This document shows positions 16,331 through 24,402 of a stretch of 64,000 nucleotides of DNA, one piece after another (position 1 is the stretch's first letter; the number at the start of each line of letters is the position of its first letter). The notes under the pieces were generated by a model. That model saw nothing but the letters and a program-made list of their open reading frames with translations, ran no database searches and had not been told where the DNA came from. The stretch lies in the NCBI RefSeq assembly GCF_044803115.1, contig NZ_CP085224.1:3162001-3226000 (forward strand), read 5' to 3'. The DNA comes from Caenispirillum salinarum_A. Its GTDB lineage: Bacteria > Pseudomonadota > Alphaproteobacteria > Rhodospirillales > Rhodospirillaceae. The translations under genes were made by a program, and so were the position numbers.

Positions 16331-17770
16331 ATGCCCTCCTCCGCTTCCCCGGTGATCGTTCTCTTTCGCGACGACCTGCGCCTGGCCGATCATCCGGCAC
16401 TGGCGGCCGCGGCCTCTTCCGGCGCGCCGGTGATCCCGTTGTACGTAGTGGACACCAATCAGGGATTGGGCGCCGGCGAAACCGCGCGGCCGCTAGGTGG
16501 GGCCCTTAAGTGGTGGCTGCACTACAGCCTGGAAAGCCTGGACGAAAGCCTGCGCGCCGTCGGATCGCGTTTGATCCTGCGCAGCGGCCGCCCGCACGAG
16601 GTGGTACCGCAACTCGCCGCCGAAACCGGGGCGGCTCGCGTGCTGCTCAACGACACCGTGGTCCCCGCCCACCGCGAAAGCGCCCGCCTCATGGCGACGG
16701 CGCTGAAAGATCAGGGGGTGGAGACGGAGGCCCTGCGCCCCGACGCACTGGTCTGGCCGACGCAACTGAGAACCGGCACGGGCGGGCACTACAAGGTCTA
16801 TACCCCGTTCTGGAAGGCCCTGAAGCAGGCGGTCGGCGAGCCGGAGACCCTGCCCCCGCCCGAACGCCTGGCCGCACCGAACCACTGGCCCGACAGCACG
16901 CCGCTTGCCGACGCCTGCCTGACGCCCAGCAGGCCCGACTGGGCCGGCGGCCTGCGGGAAAGCTGGACGCCCGGCGAGGACGGCGCCTGGACCTGCCTGC
17001 ACACCTTCATCGACGGCGCCCTGGCCCGCTACCGCACCGGCCGCAACCTTCCGGCGGAGGTCGGCACGTCACGCCTGTCGCCGCACCTGCGCTTCGGCGA
17101 GATATCCGCCCGGCAGGTGTGGAACGCGGTGCGCAGCATGGTCGAGCCGAACGCCAGCACCGACGCCTACCTTGGCGAAATCGGCTGGCGGGAGTTCAAC
17201 CGCTACCAGCTGTTCCACAACCCCGACCTCCACCGCACCCCGCTGCGCCCCGAATTCCGCCTGTTCCCCTGGCGCGAGGACGACGCCGACATCCGCGCCT
17301 GGCGCAAGGGCCTGACCGGCTACCCCGTCGTCGACGCCGGCATGCGCGAGCTGTGGGAGACCGGCTGGATGCACAACCGTGTGCGGATGATCGTCGGCTC
17401 GTTTCTGGTCAAGGACCTGCTGGCGCCCTGGCAGGTTGGCGAGGAATGGTTCTGGGACACGCTGGTGGACGCCGACTGGGGCAGCAATCCCGGCAACTGG
17501 CAGTGGGTCGCCGGCTGCGGCGCCGATGCGGCGCCCTTCTTCCGCGTGTTCAACCCGGTGCTCCAGGGCGAGAAGTTCGACCCGCGCGGCGACTACGTCC
17601 GCCGATGGGTGCCGGAACTGCGCGGGATGGACCGTCGCGTCATCCACAAGCCCTGGCAGGCGCCGCTGGAACTGGCCCGCACCGGCTATCCCGAACCCAT
17701 GGTCGACCACAGCCACGCCCGCCACCGCGCCCTGGCCGCCTGGCGGGGCATCAAGGATGCGGCAGAGTAG
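16331..17770 (+). CDS. phrA: Cryptochrome/photolyase family (class I CPD photolyase)
   Basis: 479 aa from ATG 16331 (AGGA 6-9 bases upstream); an upstream in-frame ATG at 16289 would add 14 residues and lies only three bases past the candidate -10. The N-terminal antenna domain begins VIVLFRDDLRLADHPAL. The FAD domain shows LSPHLRFGEISARQVW, GWREFNRYQLFHNPD, GYPVVDAGMRELWETGWMHN, VRMIVGSFLVKDLL, and DWGSNPGNWQWVAGCG (FAD contact). It uses blue light to split cyclobutane pyrimidine dimers. The Asn in GNWQW supports photolyase over plant-type cryptochrome. The family contains phrA of the Rhodobacter sigma-E regulon; the upstream promoter match agrees. Confidence 0.88.
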   Translation: MPSSASPVIVLFRDDLRLADHPALAAAASSGAPVIPLYVVDTNQGLGAGETARPLGGALKWWLHYSLESLDESLRAVGSRLILRSGRPHEVVPQLAAETGAARVLLNDTVVPAHRESARLMATALKDQGVETEALRPDALVWPTQLRTGTGGHYKVYTPFWKALKQAVGEPETLPPPERLAAPNHWPDSTPLADACLTPSRPDWAGGLRESWTPGEDGAWTCLHTFIDGALARYRTGRNLPAEVGTSRLSPHLRFGEISARQVWNAVRSMVEPNASTDAYLGEIGWREFNRYQLFHNPDLHRTPLRPEFRLFPWREDDADIRAWRKGLTGYPVVDAGMRELWETGWMHNRVRMIVGSFLVKDLLAPWQVGEEWFWDTLVDADWGSNPGNWQWVAGCGADAAPFFRVFNPVLQGEKFDPRGDYVRRWVPELRGMDRRVIHKPWQAPLELARTGYPEPMVDHSHARHRALAAWRGIKDAAE

Positions 17771-17799
17771 CCTCGGGGCGGCGCCTTTCATTCGCAAAC

Positions 17800-17840
17800 C
17801 GGAACGATTGCAACTGCGCCCGCAGTCGCCGGTCGTTCCG
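17800..17840. terminator. Compound hairpin between convergent genes
   Basis: CGGAACGA (17800-17807) pairs perfectly with TCGTTCCG (17833-17840); inside, ACTGC/GCAGT forms a second stem with a GCCC loop. It lies in the 78-bp gap between the stops of the photolyase and the coiled-coil gene, where a bidirectional terminator would be expected. It lacks a T-run. Confidence 0.5.
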
Positions 17841-17848
17841 CGTCCGTA

Positions 17849-20800
17849 TCATCCCTCCATCGGCCGGCCCACGGCGCGGGCAAGCACCAGGTAGAGCTTG
17901 CCCATGTCGGCGCTGGTCAGCGTAGCCGCCAGAACCTCCGCCCGGTCGGTCTGGCGGGCGGTGCGCAGCAGGCTTTCGTACTCGGCGATGTAGCGGTTCA
18001 CATAGTCGCGGAACTCGGCGTTCGCGCCGTACAGTTCGCGGATCTGGCCGGCCTGCTTGCGGGTCAGCGTGCGGGCGGCGTGGCGCAGGAAGGCCGACGT
18101 GTCGCCGCGGTAGTAGCGCTGCCACAACTCCTCGTCCACCGTCGGGCTGAACAGGCGGGTGACGTCGACGGCCACCGACTGAAGGCGCTCGATGATGAAC
18201 ACCGCGCTGTTGAGGAAGCGCTGCAGGTCCGCCTGGTCGCGCGAGGCCTCCAGGGCGCGCAGCTTCTCCTCCGCGCGGTCGGCGACGTGGTTGAGGGTTT
18301 CCGCGCGACGCTCGAACAGGGTGCCGGCGCGCTCGGTCTGGTCGGTCAGGCGGTCGCTGGCGCGGCTGAGGCCATCGGTCTGCGCGCGCATCTCTTCCAG
18401 CGCCGCCGTGACCTTCTCCATGGACTCTTCCGACGTGCGGCCCAGGTCGCGGAAGCGCACCCGGAAGTCCTCGCTCGCCAGGCGCATTTCCTCGGCGATG
18501 CGGCCAGTATGCTCGCGGTATGAGGCGACCGCGTTGTCCAGCGCCTCGGCACTTTCGCCCACCGCCGTGGAGCCGTTGACGACGATCTCGTGCAGACGCG
18601 AGCCGGTGGTGTCGAGCGCGTGCGCGAGGTCGCCGATGTGCTGAAGCGCACTGTCGGTCACCTGCGCCAGCATCTCCGCCCGCTCTCGCACGCCGGCGTC
18701 GGTGGCGGCCAGGGCGTCGGCGGCGCGGTCGGCGGAGTCCGTCAGGGCGTTGACGTTGCCGGTCAGCGCCTGGGCGAGGTCGCCCACACGGGTCTCGCAG
18801 TCGCCGGTGGCCCGCTCGATCTGCTCCGTCAGGAAGCGCGTGCGCTTGCCGACGTCCATGCCCAGCGCATCCATGCGCGCCTCCACCCGCCGGGCGGCCT
18901 CGTCCACCGGATCGGCCAGCCCCTCGCCGCGCTCCCGCAGCGCCGCGACCAGGATGTTGACGCGCTCCTCGGCCGAGCCTGCCGTGCGGTCGATAAGGGC
19001 GGCCAGTTCCGCGGCCTTGGCCTCCATGCCCTCGCCCACCGTCGACAGCCGCGCCTCGACGCCGCGCGCCGCCTCGTCGATGGGCGCCAGAAGACCGGCG
19101 GCGCGCTTGGTCACCGCCGTGTTCAACTGCCCGATGCGGCCCTCTGCCTGCTGGGCGGCCTGATCCACCGTCTCGGTGAGCGCCGCGGCCTGGGCCTCCA
19201 TGGCCTTGCCGGCGGAATACAGGCGCTCCTCCACCCGGGCGACGGCCTCCGCCACGGCACCGTCCAGTTCCTCGGCCCGCTGGCCCAGGCGCTGACCAAC
19301 CGTTTCGCCACGCTGCTCCGCATTCGACACGACCTCGTCCAGCGCCGCATCCAGCGCCGTGACGATCTTGCGCGCCCGGTCGATGAAGGTCTGGTTGAGC
19401 CCGGTGAGGCGCGTGTCGGCTCCGGCGGCCGTTTCCTCCACCTCCGCACCGGCCTTGCGCAGGTCCTCGGTCAGGGCGAGCAGGCGGTCGCGCGCGTCCT
19501 CGGCCACGCCGGCAATCCCCTTGGTGCGGGTCTCGACGCTTTCCGCCGCTTCGGTGGCGCGGGCGATGACGCCGTCCGTTTCCTCGGTCGCCGCCTTGAC
19601 GCCGGCCGTGATGCTCTCCAGCCGCGACAGCGCCTCGGCGGTGGCACCGTCCAGGGCCTTGGCCTGTTCGGACAGTGTGTTTTCGTTGGCCGCCATACGC
19701 TCGCTCAAACGGGCGACCACCGCGTCGACGGCTTCCACCTGCTTTTCCAGGCTGCCGCGGATGCCGCCGGTCTGGCGCTGCACTCGCACCGCCGTCTGTT
19801 CCAGCAGGTCGGCCTGGGCGCGCACGTCTTCCGAGGCTTCGCGGGCGCGGGCGCCGATGTTGTCGGTGGCGATGCCCAGCGCGCGCACCCGTTCCAGCGC
19901 CGTCGCGCCCACGGTGTCCAGGCGGCCGGTCGCCGCATCTGCCATGTCGTTGACCGACTGCGCGTAGCCTTCGGCCTTGCCGGTTATGCCGTCCAGGCGG
20001 GCGCCGGCCTCGTCGACGGCGGATGCCATGCCGGCCTTGGCGCCCTCCAGGGCCTCCGACGCCTCGGCGGCGCGTTTCACCGCATGGTCGGCAGCCTCGT
20101 CCAGCGCCTTGGCGGCGGCAGCCACGTTGTCGCGGGCCTGGACGGCGTGCTCGTCCAGGCGCCCCACGGCGCGCTCCACACGGTCGGCGCCATCGGCCAG
20201 CGAGGTGAGCGTTTCCGTGGTGCTGCCGGCCAGAATCTCGGCGGCTTCGCGCAGGGTCTTGCCGGCCTGCTCGGCACGGGAGGCGACGCCTTCCTGGCGC
20301 TCCACCAAATGTTCCAGCGCCTCGACGCGGCCCGTCGTGTTCTGGGTGAGCGTGTCGAGCACCTTGGTCTGGTTGTCCAGCACCTCGAACAGGCGCACGC
20401 CGGCTTCCTCGGCCTTGCCCGTGGCGCCGTCGACGGCGCTGGTGTGCTTGGCGAGCCCGTCCGAGAGCCGCTTGCCGACGCTTTCCACCCGTTCCAGCAC
20501 GCCTTCCAGGGCGCTGACCTGTTCCTTCAGGGCGTCGGCCGCCGTCTTGGCCTCGCCGCCGACGGAGCCGGACACGCGGGCCAACTCGCGGTTTTCCTCC
20601 GACAGCATGGCGCGGGCGGCCTCGGCGCGTTCCACGGCGCGGCGGCTGGCGTCGGTCAGGGCCTCGGCCTGCTCCTTGAGCGCATCCGTCACCTGCCCCA
20701 CCCGCGCCCGCGCGGCGGCGTCGGGATAGGTGAGCCGCGCCAGGTGCTCGCGCAGAAGCCGGGCCTCGTGCCGCAGGGCCGCCCCGCGCTCGATGGTGGA

Positions 20801-21142
20801 AACCACAAGCCATAGCACCGCCACCGGCACCAGCGCGCCGGCCGCCAGTCCGCCGAACACCTCCGGCGCCACGTCGGGAAGGGCCGGCCAGCCCATGGTG
20901 CGGCCGATGTACCAGGCGCACACGCCCAACCACGCCGCCGACAGCAAAAGGGCCGCACCGTACAACCATCCCGCGCCACGGCGCGGCGGCGCAGGCTCCA
21001 AAGCATCCTCGGGCCCCAGCGCCGGAGCCACGGCCGGAACGGGATGGTTGCCCGATCCGCTGCCCGTGGCAGTGCTGCTGGTGGCGGAGGAAGAGGAAGA
21101 CGGGTCTTGCGCGCCGCTGGTCGTCGCCTCGTCGGCCTTCAC
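17849..21142 (-). CDS. Very long coiled-coil membrane protein, unknown function
   Basis: 1,097 aa from GTG 21142, which has AGGAG ten bases upstream; longer starts are possible. A Ser/Thr/Gly-rich cytoplasmic leader is followed by two membrane helices (around WLYGAALLLSAAWLGVCAWY and FGGLAAGALVPVAVLWLVV). Then come about 850 residues of Ala/Glu/Arg/Val-rich heptad repeats (apolipoprotein A/kinesin-like composition), with repeated themes such as LDNQTKVLD, VESVGKRL, and A-EE-V. The last roughly 120 residues form a conserved-looking globular end (FLNSAVFIIERLQSVAVDVT, LWQRYYRGDTSAFLRHAAR, YVNRYIAEYESLL). The layout resembles the alphaproteobacterial growth-pole-ring/RgsE-type proteins (2 TM then long coiled coil), only shorter; that comparison is inference. 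Monocistronic. Confidence 0.75.
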   Translation of the reverse strand: MKADEATTSGAQDPSSSSSATSSTATGSGSGNHPVPAVAPALGPEDALEPAPPRRGAGWLYGAALLLSAAWLGVCAWYIGRTMGWPALPDVAPEVFGGLAAGALVPVAVLWLVVSTIERGAALRHEARLLREHLARLTYPDAAARARVGQVTDALKEQAEALTDASRRAVERAEAARAMLSEENRELARVSGSVGGEAKTAADALKEQVSALEGVLERVESVGKRLSDGLAKHTSAVDGATGKAEEAGVRLFEVLDNQTKVLDTLTQNTTGRVEALEHLVERQEGVASRAEQAGKTLREAAEILAGSTTETLTSLADGADRVERAVGRLDEHAVQARDNVAAAAKALDEAADHAVKRAAEASEALEGAKAGMASAVDEAGARLDGITGKAEGYAQSVNDMADAATGRLDTVGATALERVRALGIATDNIGARAREASEDVRAQADLLEQTAVRVQRQTGGIRGSLEKQVEAVDAVVARLSERMAANENTLSEQAKALDGATAEALSRLESITAGVKAATEETDGVIARATEAAESVETRTKGIAGVAEDARDRLLALTEDLRKAGAEVEETAAGADTRLTGLNQTFIDRARKIVTALDAALDEVVSNAEQRGETVGQRLGQRAEELDGAVAEAVARVEERLYSAGKAMEAQAAALTETVDQAAQQAEGRIGQLNTAVTKRAAGLLAPIDEAARGVEARLSTVGEGMEAKAAELAALIDRTAGSAEERVNILVAALRERGEGLADPVDEAARRVEARMDALGMDVGKRTRFLTEQIERATGDCETRVGDLAQALTGNVNALTDSADRAADALAATDAGVRERAEMLAQVTDSALQHIGDLAHALDTTGSRLHEIVVNGSTAVGESAEALDNAVASYREHTGRIAEEMRLASEDFRVRFRDLGRTSEESMEKVTAALEEMRAQTDGLSRASDRLTDQTERAGTLFERRAETLNHVADRAEEKLRALEASRDQADLQRFLNSAVFIIERLQSVAVDVTRLFSPTVDEELWQRYYRGDTSAFLRHAARTLTRKQAGQIRELYGANAEFRDYVNRYIAEYESLLRTARQTDRAEVLAATLTSADMGKLYLVLARAVGRPMEG

Positions 21143-21479
21143 TGCAACGGTACTCCTGCGGGAGAACGGAGGATGCGAACACGGGCGGACCGACGCAACA
21201 TGCGGCACGGTCCGGTGGAGCGAAGCCTACACCGCGTCGTGATCCCATTCCAGCGCCGCAAACATGCCGAGTCGCTTCCCTTCGTCCGGCGGCTCTACCA
21301 CTCATGATTTTTTGCCATTATGAACAATGATCATGGGATGCGGAACGAAAGGCGATCGTCGCGCCTGGGATGCTTTTTCGCGCCGTCTCGCGCGGAAGCA
21401 GGGCCGGCTACCCTCGCGTGCCGTGGTACAAGCTTTTCACCGGAAGAGGTAGCACACCACCCTGGAACGGCGGGGGCGC
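21143..21479. other. Intergenic region between divergent coiled-coil and polysaccharide genes
   Basis: 337 bp without a convincing gene. It contains an AT-rich island around 21300-21340 with an inverted repeat (CATGAT at 21304-21309 and ATCATG near 21331-21336) on an otherwise GC-rich background, and a CATAAT on the minus strand. It probably carries the promoters of both divergent transcription units; no -35/-10 pair is clear enough to claim. Confidence 0.4.
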
Positions 21480-22256
21480 ATGGGGGACATGGGGAAGACG
21501 CCGGGGCTGGACATCCTGGGGACGACGGTCCACGCCCTGACGCTGGACGAGGCCGCACGCCGCATGGTCGCGACGGCGGTCGGGCGCCGGCCGCTGACCG
21601 TCTGCCCCCGCGACGCCCACGGCATCATCCGCGCCCGCTCCGACACCGGCCTGCGCCGGGCCCATGACCGCGCAGACCTCGTCACCGCCGACGGAATGCC
21701 GCTGGTGTGGTTGCAGCGCCTGGCCGGTTTTCGTGAAGCCGAAAGGGTTTACGGGCCCGACCTCATGGACCGCGTCTGCGACCTCGGCCGGAACCAGGGC
21801 CTGCGCCATGTCATCCTGGGCGGTCGGCCGGGAATCGCGGCGCGGGTGGCGGCGGAGCTTGAGGCACGGCATCCCCGCGTTCGGATCGCTTGCGCCGCGG
21901 GCCTTCCCATGCGCCCGCCGGGCCGCCTGCCGCAAGCCGGCGAGGACCTGGAGACGCTGCGCGGCGTCGAGGCGGACGTACTGTGGCTGGGCCTGGGATC
22001 GCCGCGCCAGGAGCTTTGGCTGGATGCCAACCGCGCGGCCCTGGAGATTCCGGTCCGCGCCGGTGTGGGCGCGGCCTTCGACTTCATCGCCGGCACTGTG
22101 CCGCAGGCGCCGCACCCGTTCCGTGCCGCCGGGCTGGAATGGCTGTGGCGGCTGGCGGTGGAGCCGCGCCGGCTCGGCCCGCGCTATGCCCGCACCGTGC
22201 CAGTCTTCCTGCTGCTCTGCGCCCGGCACCGGCCGTGGCGGAGGCGTACCGCATGA
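21480..22256 (+). CDS. WecG/TagA/CpsF-family glycosyltransferase
   Basis: 258 aa, first gene of the + strand polysaccharide operon. Family features: LDILGTTVHALTLDEAARRM at the start, LVTADGMPLVWLQRL, RVYGPDLMDRVCDLG, HVILGGRPGIAARVA, and the signature LWLGLGSPRQELWL, followed by VGAAFDFIAGTVPQAP and WLWRLAVEPRRLGPRY. It transfers a sugar (ManNAcA/ManNAc type in characterised members) to a lipid-linked acceptor at the inner membrane. The stop overlaps the next start as ATGA. Confidence 0.87.
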   Translation: MGDMGKTPGLDILGTTVHALTLDEAARRMVATAVGRRPLTVCPRDAHGIIRARSDTGLRRAHDRADLVTADGMPLVWLQRLAGFREAERVYGPDLMDRVCDLGRNQGLRHVILGGRPGIAARVAAELEARHPRVRIACAAGLPMRPPGRLPQAGEDLETLRGVEADVLWLGLGSPRQELWLDANRAALEIPVRAGVGAAFDFIAGTVPQAPHPFRAAGLEWLWRLAVEPRRLGPRYARTVPVFLLLCARHRPWRRRTA

Positions 22257-22924
22257 GCAGCATCACGCCCGTTGCCGTCCTCGACGCCGACCCGCCGCTT
22301 GTGCGCCGGGCGCCCGCCGCGCTCAAACGCGCCATGGACGTGGCTCTGGCGGCGCCGCTGCTGGCGCTCGCCCTGCCGGTGATCGCGGTCGGTGCCCTCG
22401 CCATCCGTCTCACCGACGGCGGCCCGGCCTTCTACAGCCAGATCCGCCTGGGCCGCGACGGCCGGCCCTTTCGCCTGTGGAAGCTGCGGACCATGGTGCG
22501 CGACGCCGAGCGCATGCTCGCCCGCCGGCTGATGACTGACGACGTCCTCAAGGCGGAATGGACGGCGACCTGCAAGCTGGCCGGCGACCCGCGCATCCTG
22601 CCCGGCATCGGCCACCTGCTGCGCCGCTACGCGATCGACGAGTTGCCGCAGTTGTGGAACGTGCTGCGCGGCGACCTGTCCCTGGTGGGGCCCCGTCCGC
22701 TGCCCGCCTATCACCTGAACGCCCTGGACCCCGGCACCCGGGTGCTGCGGCGCGGCGTCCGCCCGGGGCTGACAGGCCTGTGGCAGGTCGCCCGCCGCGA
22801 CCGGTCCCTGGCGGAAATGGAGAGACTGGACGCAGTCTATGTGCGCTCCTGGACGCCCCTGCTGGACGTCAGGCTGCTCCTGAGGACGATCGTCGTGTTG
22901 AGCGGCGGTCGGCACTGCCTGTGA
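22253..22924 (+). CDS. Undecaprenyl-phosphate sugar transferase (short, monotopic type)
   Basis: 223 aa. Only the catalytic bacterial sugar transferase domain is present, without the four-helix N-terminal part of WbaP/ExoY-long types: KRAMDVALAAPLLALALPVI, DGGPAFYSQIRLGRDGRPF, LWKLRTMVRDAE, RYAIDELPQLWNVLRGDLSL (catalytic Asp-Glu), VGPRPLP, and RPGLTGLWQV. It primes polysaccharide repeat units by moving sugar-1-phosphate onto undecaprenyl phosphate. The start overlaps the upstream stop (ATGA), and the stop overlaps the next GTG start (GTGA). Confidence 0.88.
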   Translation: MSSITPVAVLDADPPLVRRAPAALKRAMDVALAAPLLALALPVIAVGALAIRLTDGGPAFYSQIRLGRDGRPFRLWKLRTMVRDAERMLARRLMTDDVLKAEWTATCKLAGDPRILPGIGHLLRRYAIDELPQLWNVLRGDLSLVGPRPLPAYHLNALDPGTRVLRRGVRPGLTGLWQVARRDRSLAEMERLDAVYVRSWTPLLDVRLLLRTIVVLSGGRHCL

Positions 22925-24402
22925 CCACCGCCCGCCCTTCCGGCATTACCCTGCTGATGCTGGCCGCGCCCGTCCTGGCCGCCGCCGGGGCGGTGCTGGG
23001 CGGATCGGGCGTCGTGCTGCTGGCGTTGGCCTGCGCCCTGCTGCTGGCGCTGGGCGCCCGGCTGACCATCGCGGGCCTGATGGCCGCCGTGCTGCTGGCC
23101 GAGCCCCTGGCGGAGGCGCTGAAGCGCGCCGTATTCCTGCTGGGCGAGGACAGCGCGGCGGCCTACTACGGCGTGCAGCTTCTGCCGGCGGCCCTGCTGG
23201 CGGTGGCGCTGGCCGCCGCCCTGCCCCGCCTTCTGGGGGCGCGTCTGCCGACCAGCGGCATTTGGCTCGCGGCGCTGGTGGCGTGGATCGGCGCGGCGGC
23301 CGTCGCCTCGTCCTACGGGACTCCCTGGTTCCAGCGGCTGGGCGCCCTGCACCAGGAAATCCTGCCGGCCCTGATCTTCCTGCCCGCCCTGCTGATCGGT
23401 GCCGACCCGGCCGCGCGCGCCACCCTCGCCAGGGCGGCGGCGCTGGTCTGCATCGTCAGCGCCGCATACGGCATGTGGCAGTTCCTGGCAGGATACACCG
23501 GCCTGGACCTCGCCTGGGCCATAGGCGCGGCGGAACGGTCCATCCAGGCCGGCAAGGTGCACGCCTGGATGATCGGCGACAGCTGGGAGCGCCGCATCTT
23601 CTCGCTGTTTCCCGACCCGTTCACCTGGGGGCAGGCCTTGACCGGCGCGCTGGTGATCGTGCTGCTGGCGCGCCTCGGGCCCGGATGGACCCTCGCCACC
23701 TGGGCGGCGGTATTGATCGGACTGACTCTTACCCAGAGCCGCACGCCCTGGCTGACCCTGGCGGTCACCGGCGCGGCATGGCTGGCGCTTGGCTGGCGGC
23801 CGCTGCGGCGCCCGGCGGTGATCGTCGGCGCGGCGCTGGCCGGGTTCCCGCTGACGCTGTGGCTGGGCGGCTGGGCCTACGACACTCTGTTCACCGGCCT
23901 GCCCGCCACCGACGATCCGTTCCTGCGCCGCTACCTTACCGTCGGCACCATCGAGGCCCGGCTCGATGCGTGGGCGAACCTGCGCGACGTGCTGACCGCT
24001 CACCCGCTGACGGGCCTTGGTGCCGGCACCGATCCCCGCTACGGCGCGGCCCTGCCCCTGCCGCCGGCACTACTGGCGGCGCACGACAGCCACAACGTGC
24101 TGGTGAAGCTGGCCATCCTGGGCGGCCTGCCCGCCGTGGTGCTGTTCCTGGGGTTCCTGTGGCGGTGGACGCGCGAGGCTTTTCCCGCCGGTTCAATCGT
24201 TTGCGCCGATGCCCGCCTGGCCGCCGCATTCCTGCTGGGCAGCCAGGCCGCCGGGTACATGAATGCCGGCATCTTCCTGACGTGGCAGTATTTCCTCGTG
24301 CTGGGGCTGGTGGCCGGTGCCGCGGCCGTGGCGAAGGCACCGCCGCAAGTGGTAGCGTCCCGCCTCGATCAATCCCCGGCATCCAGGAGGATCGTGGCGT
24401 GA
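22921..24402 (+). CDS. O-antigen ligase/polymerase-like membrane protein
   Basis: 493 aa from GTG 22921, which overlaps the upstream stop. About twelve hydrophobic helices; the Wzy_C-type region has LTLTQSRTPWLTLAVTGAAW, then a periplasmic loop with TVGTIEARLDAWANLRDVLT and HPLTGLGAGTDPRY...AHDSHNVLVKLAILGG. The conserved R and H-x-x-x-L pattern is that of the Wzy/WaaL/exoQ family. It probably polymerises the repeat unit of this locus. A second family member is encoded on the other strand at 29573, so the roles of polymerase and ligase may be shared. Confidence 0.82.
   Translation: MTTARPSGITLLMLAAPVLAAAGAVLGGSGVVLLALACALLLALGARLTIAGLMAAVLLAEPLAEALKRAVFLLGEDSAAAYYGVQLLPAALLAVALAAALPRLLGARLPTSGIWLAALVAWIGAAAVASSYGTPWFQRLGALHQEILPALIFLPALLIGADPAARATLARAAALVCIVSAAYGMWQFLAGYTGLDLAWAIGAAERSIQAGKVHAWMIGDSWERRIFSLFPDPFTWGQALTGALVIVLLARLGPGWTLATWAAVLIGLTLTQSRTPWLTLAVTGAAWLALGWRPLRRPAVIVGAALAGFPLTLWLGGWAYDTLFTGLPATDDPFLRRYLTVGTIEARLDAWANLRDVLTAHPLTGLGAGTDPRYGAALPLPPALLAAHDSHNVLVKLAILGGLPAVVLFLGFLWRWTREAFPAGSIVCADARLAAAFLLGSQAAGYMNAGIFLTWQYFLVLGLVAGAAAVAKAPPQVVASRLDQSPASRRIVA

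Noticed and set aside
18590..20815. 741-codon plus-strand frame opposite the coiled-coil gene
   Set aside because: Gly/Leu/Arg-rich mirror of a heptad-repeat gene. The minus-strand frame has membrane helices, coiled coils, a ribosome site and a conserved-looking end.
17751..21305. Alternative 1,184-codon minus-strand frame in the same region
   Set aside because: Gly/Arg/Pro-rich, no recognisable segments; it is the shifted frame of the coiled-coil gene.
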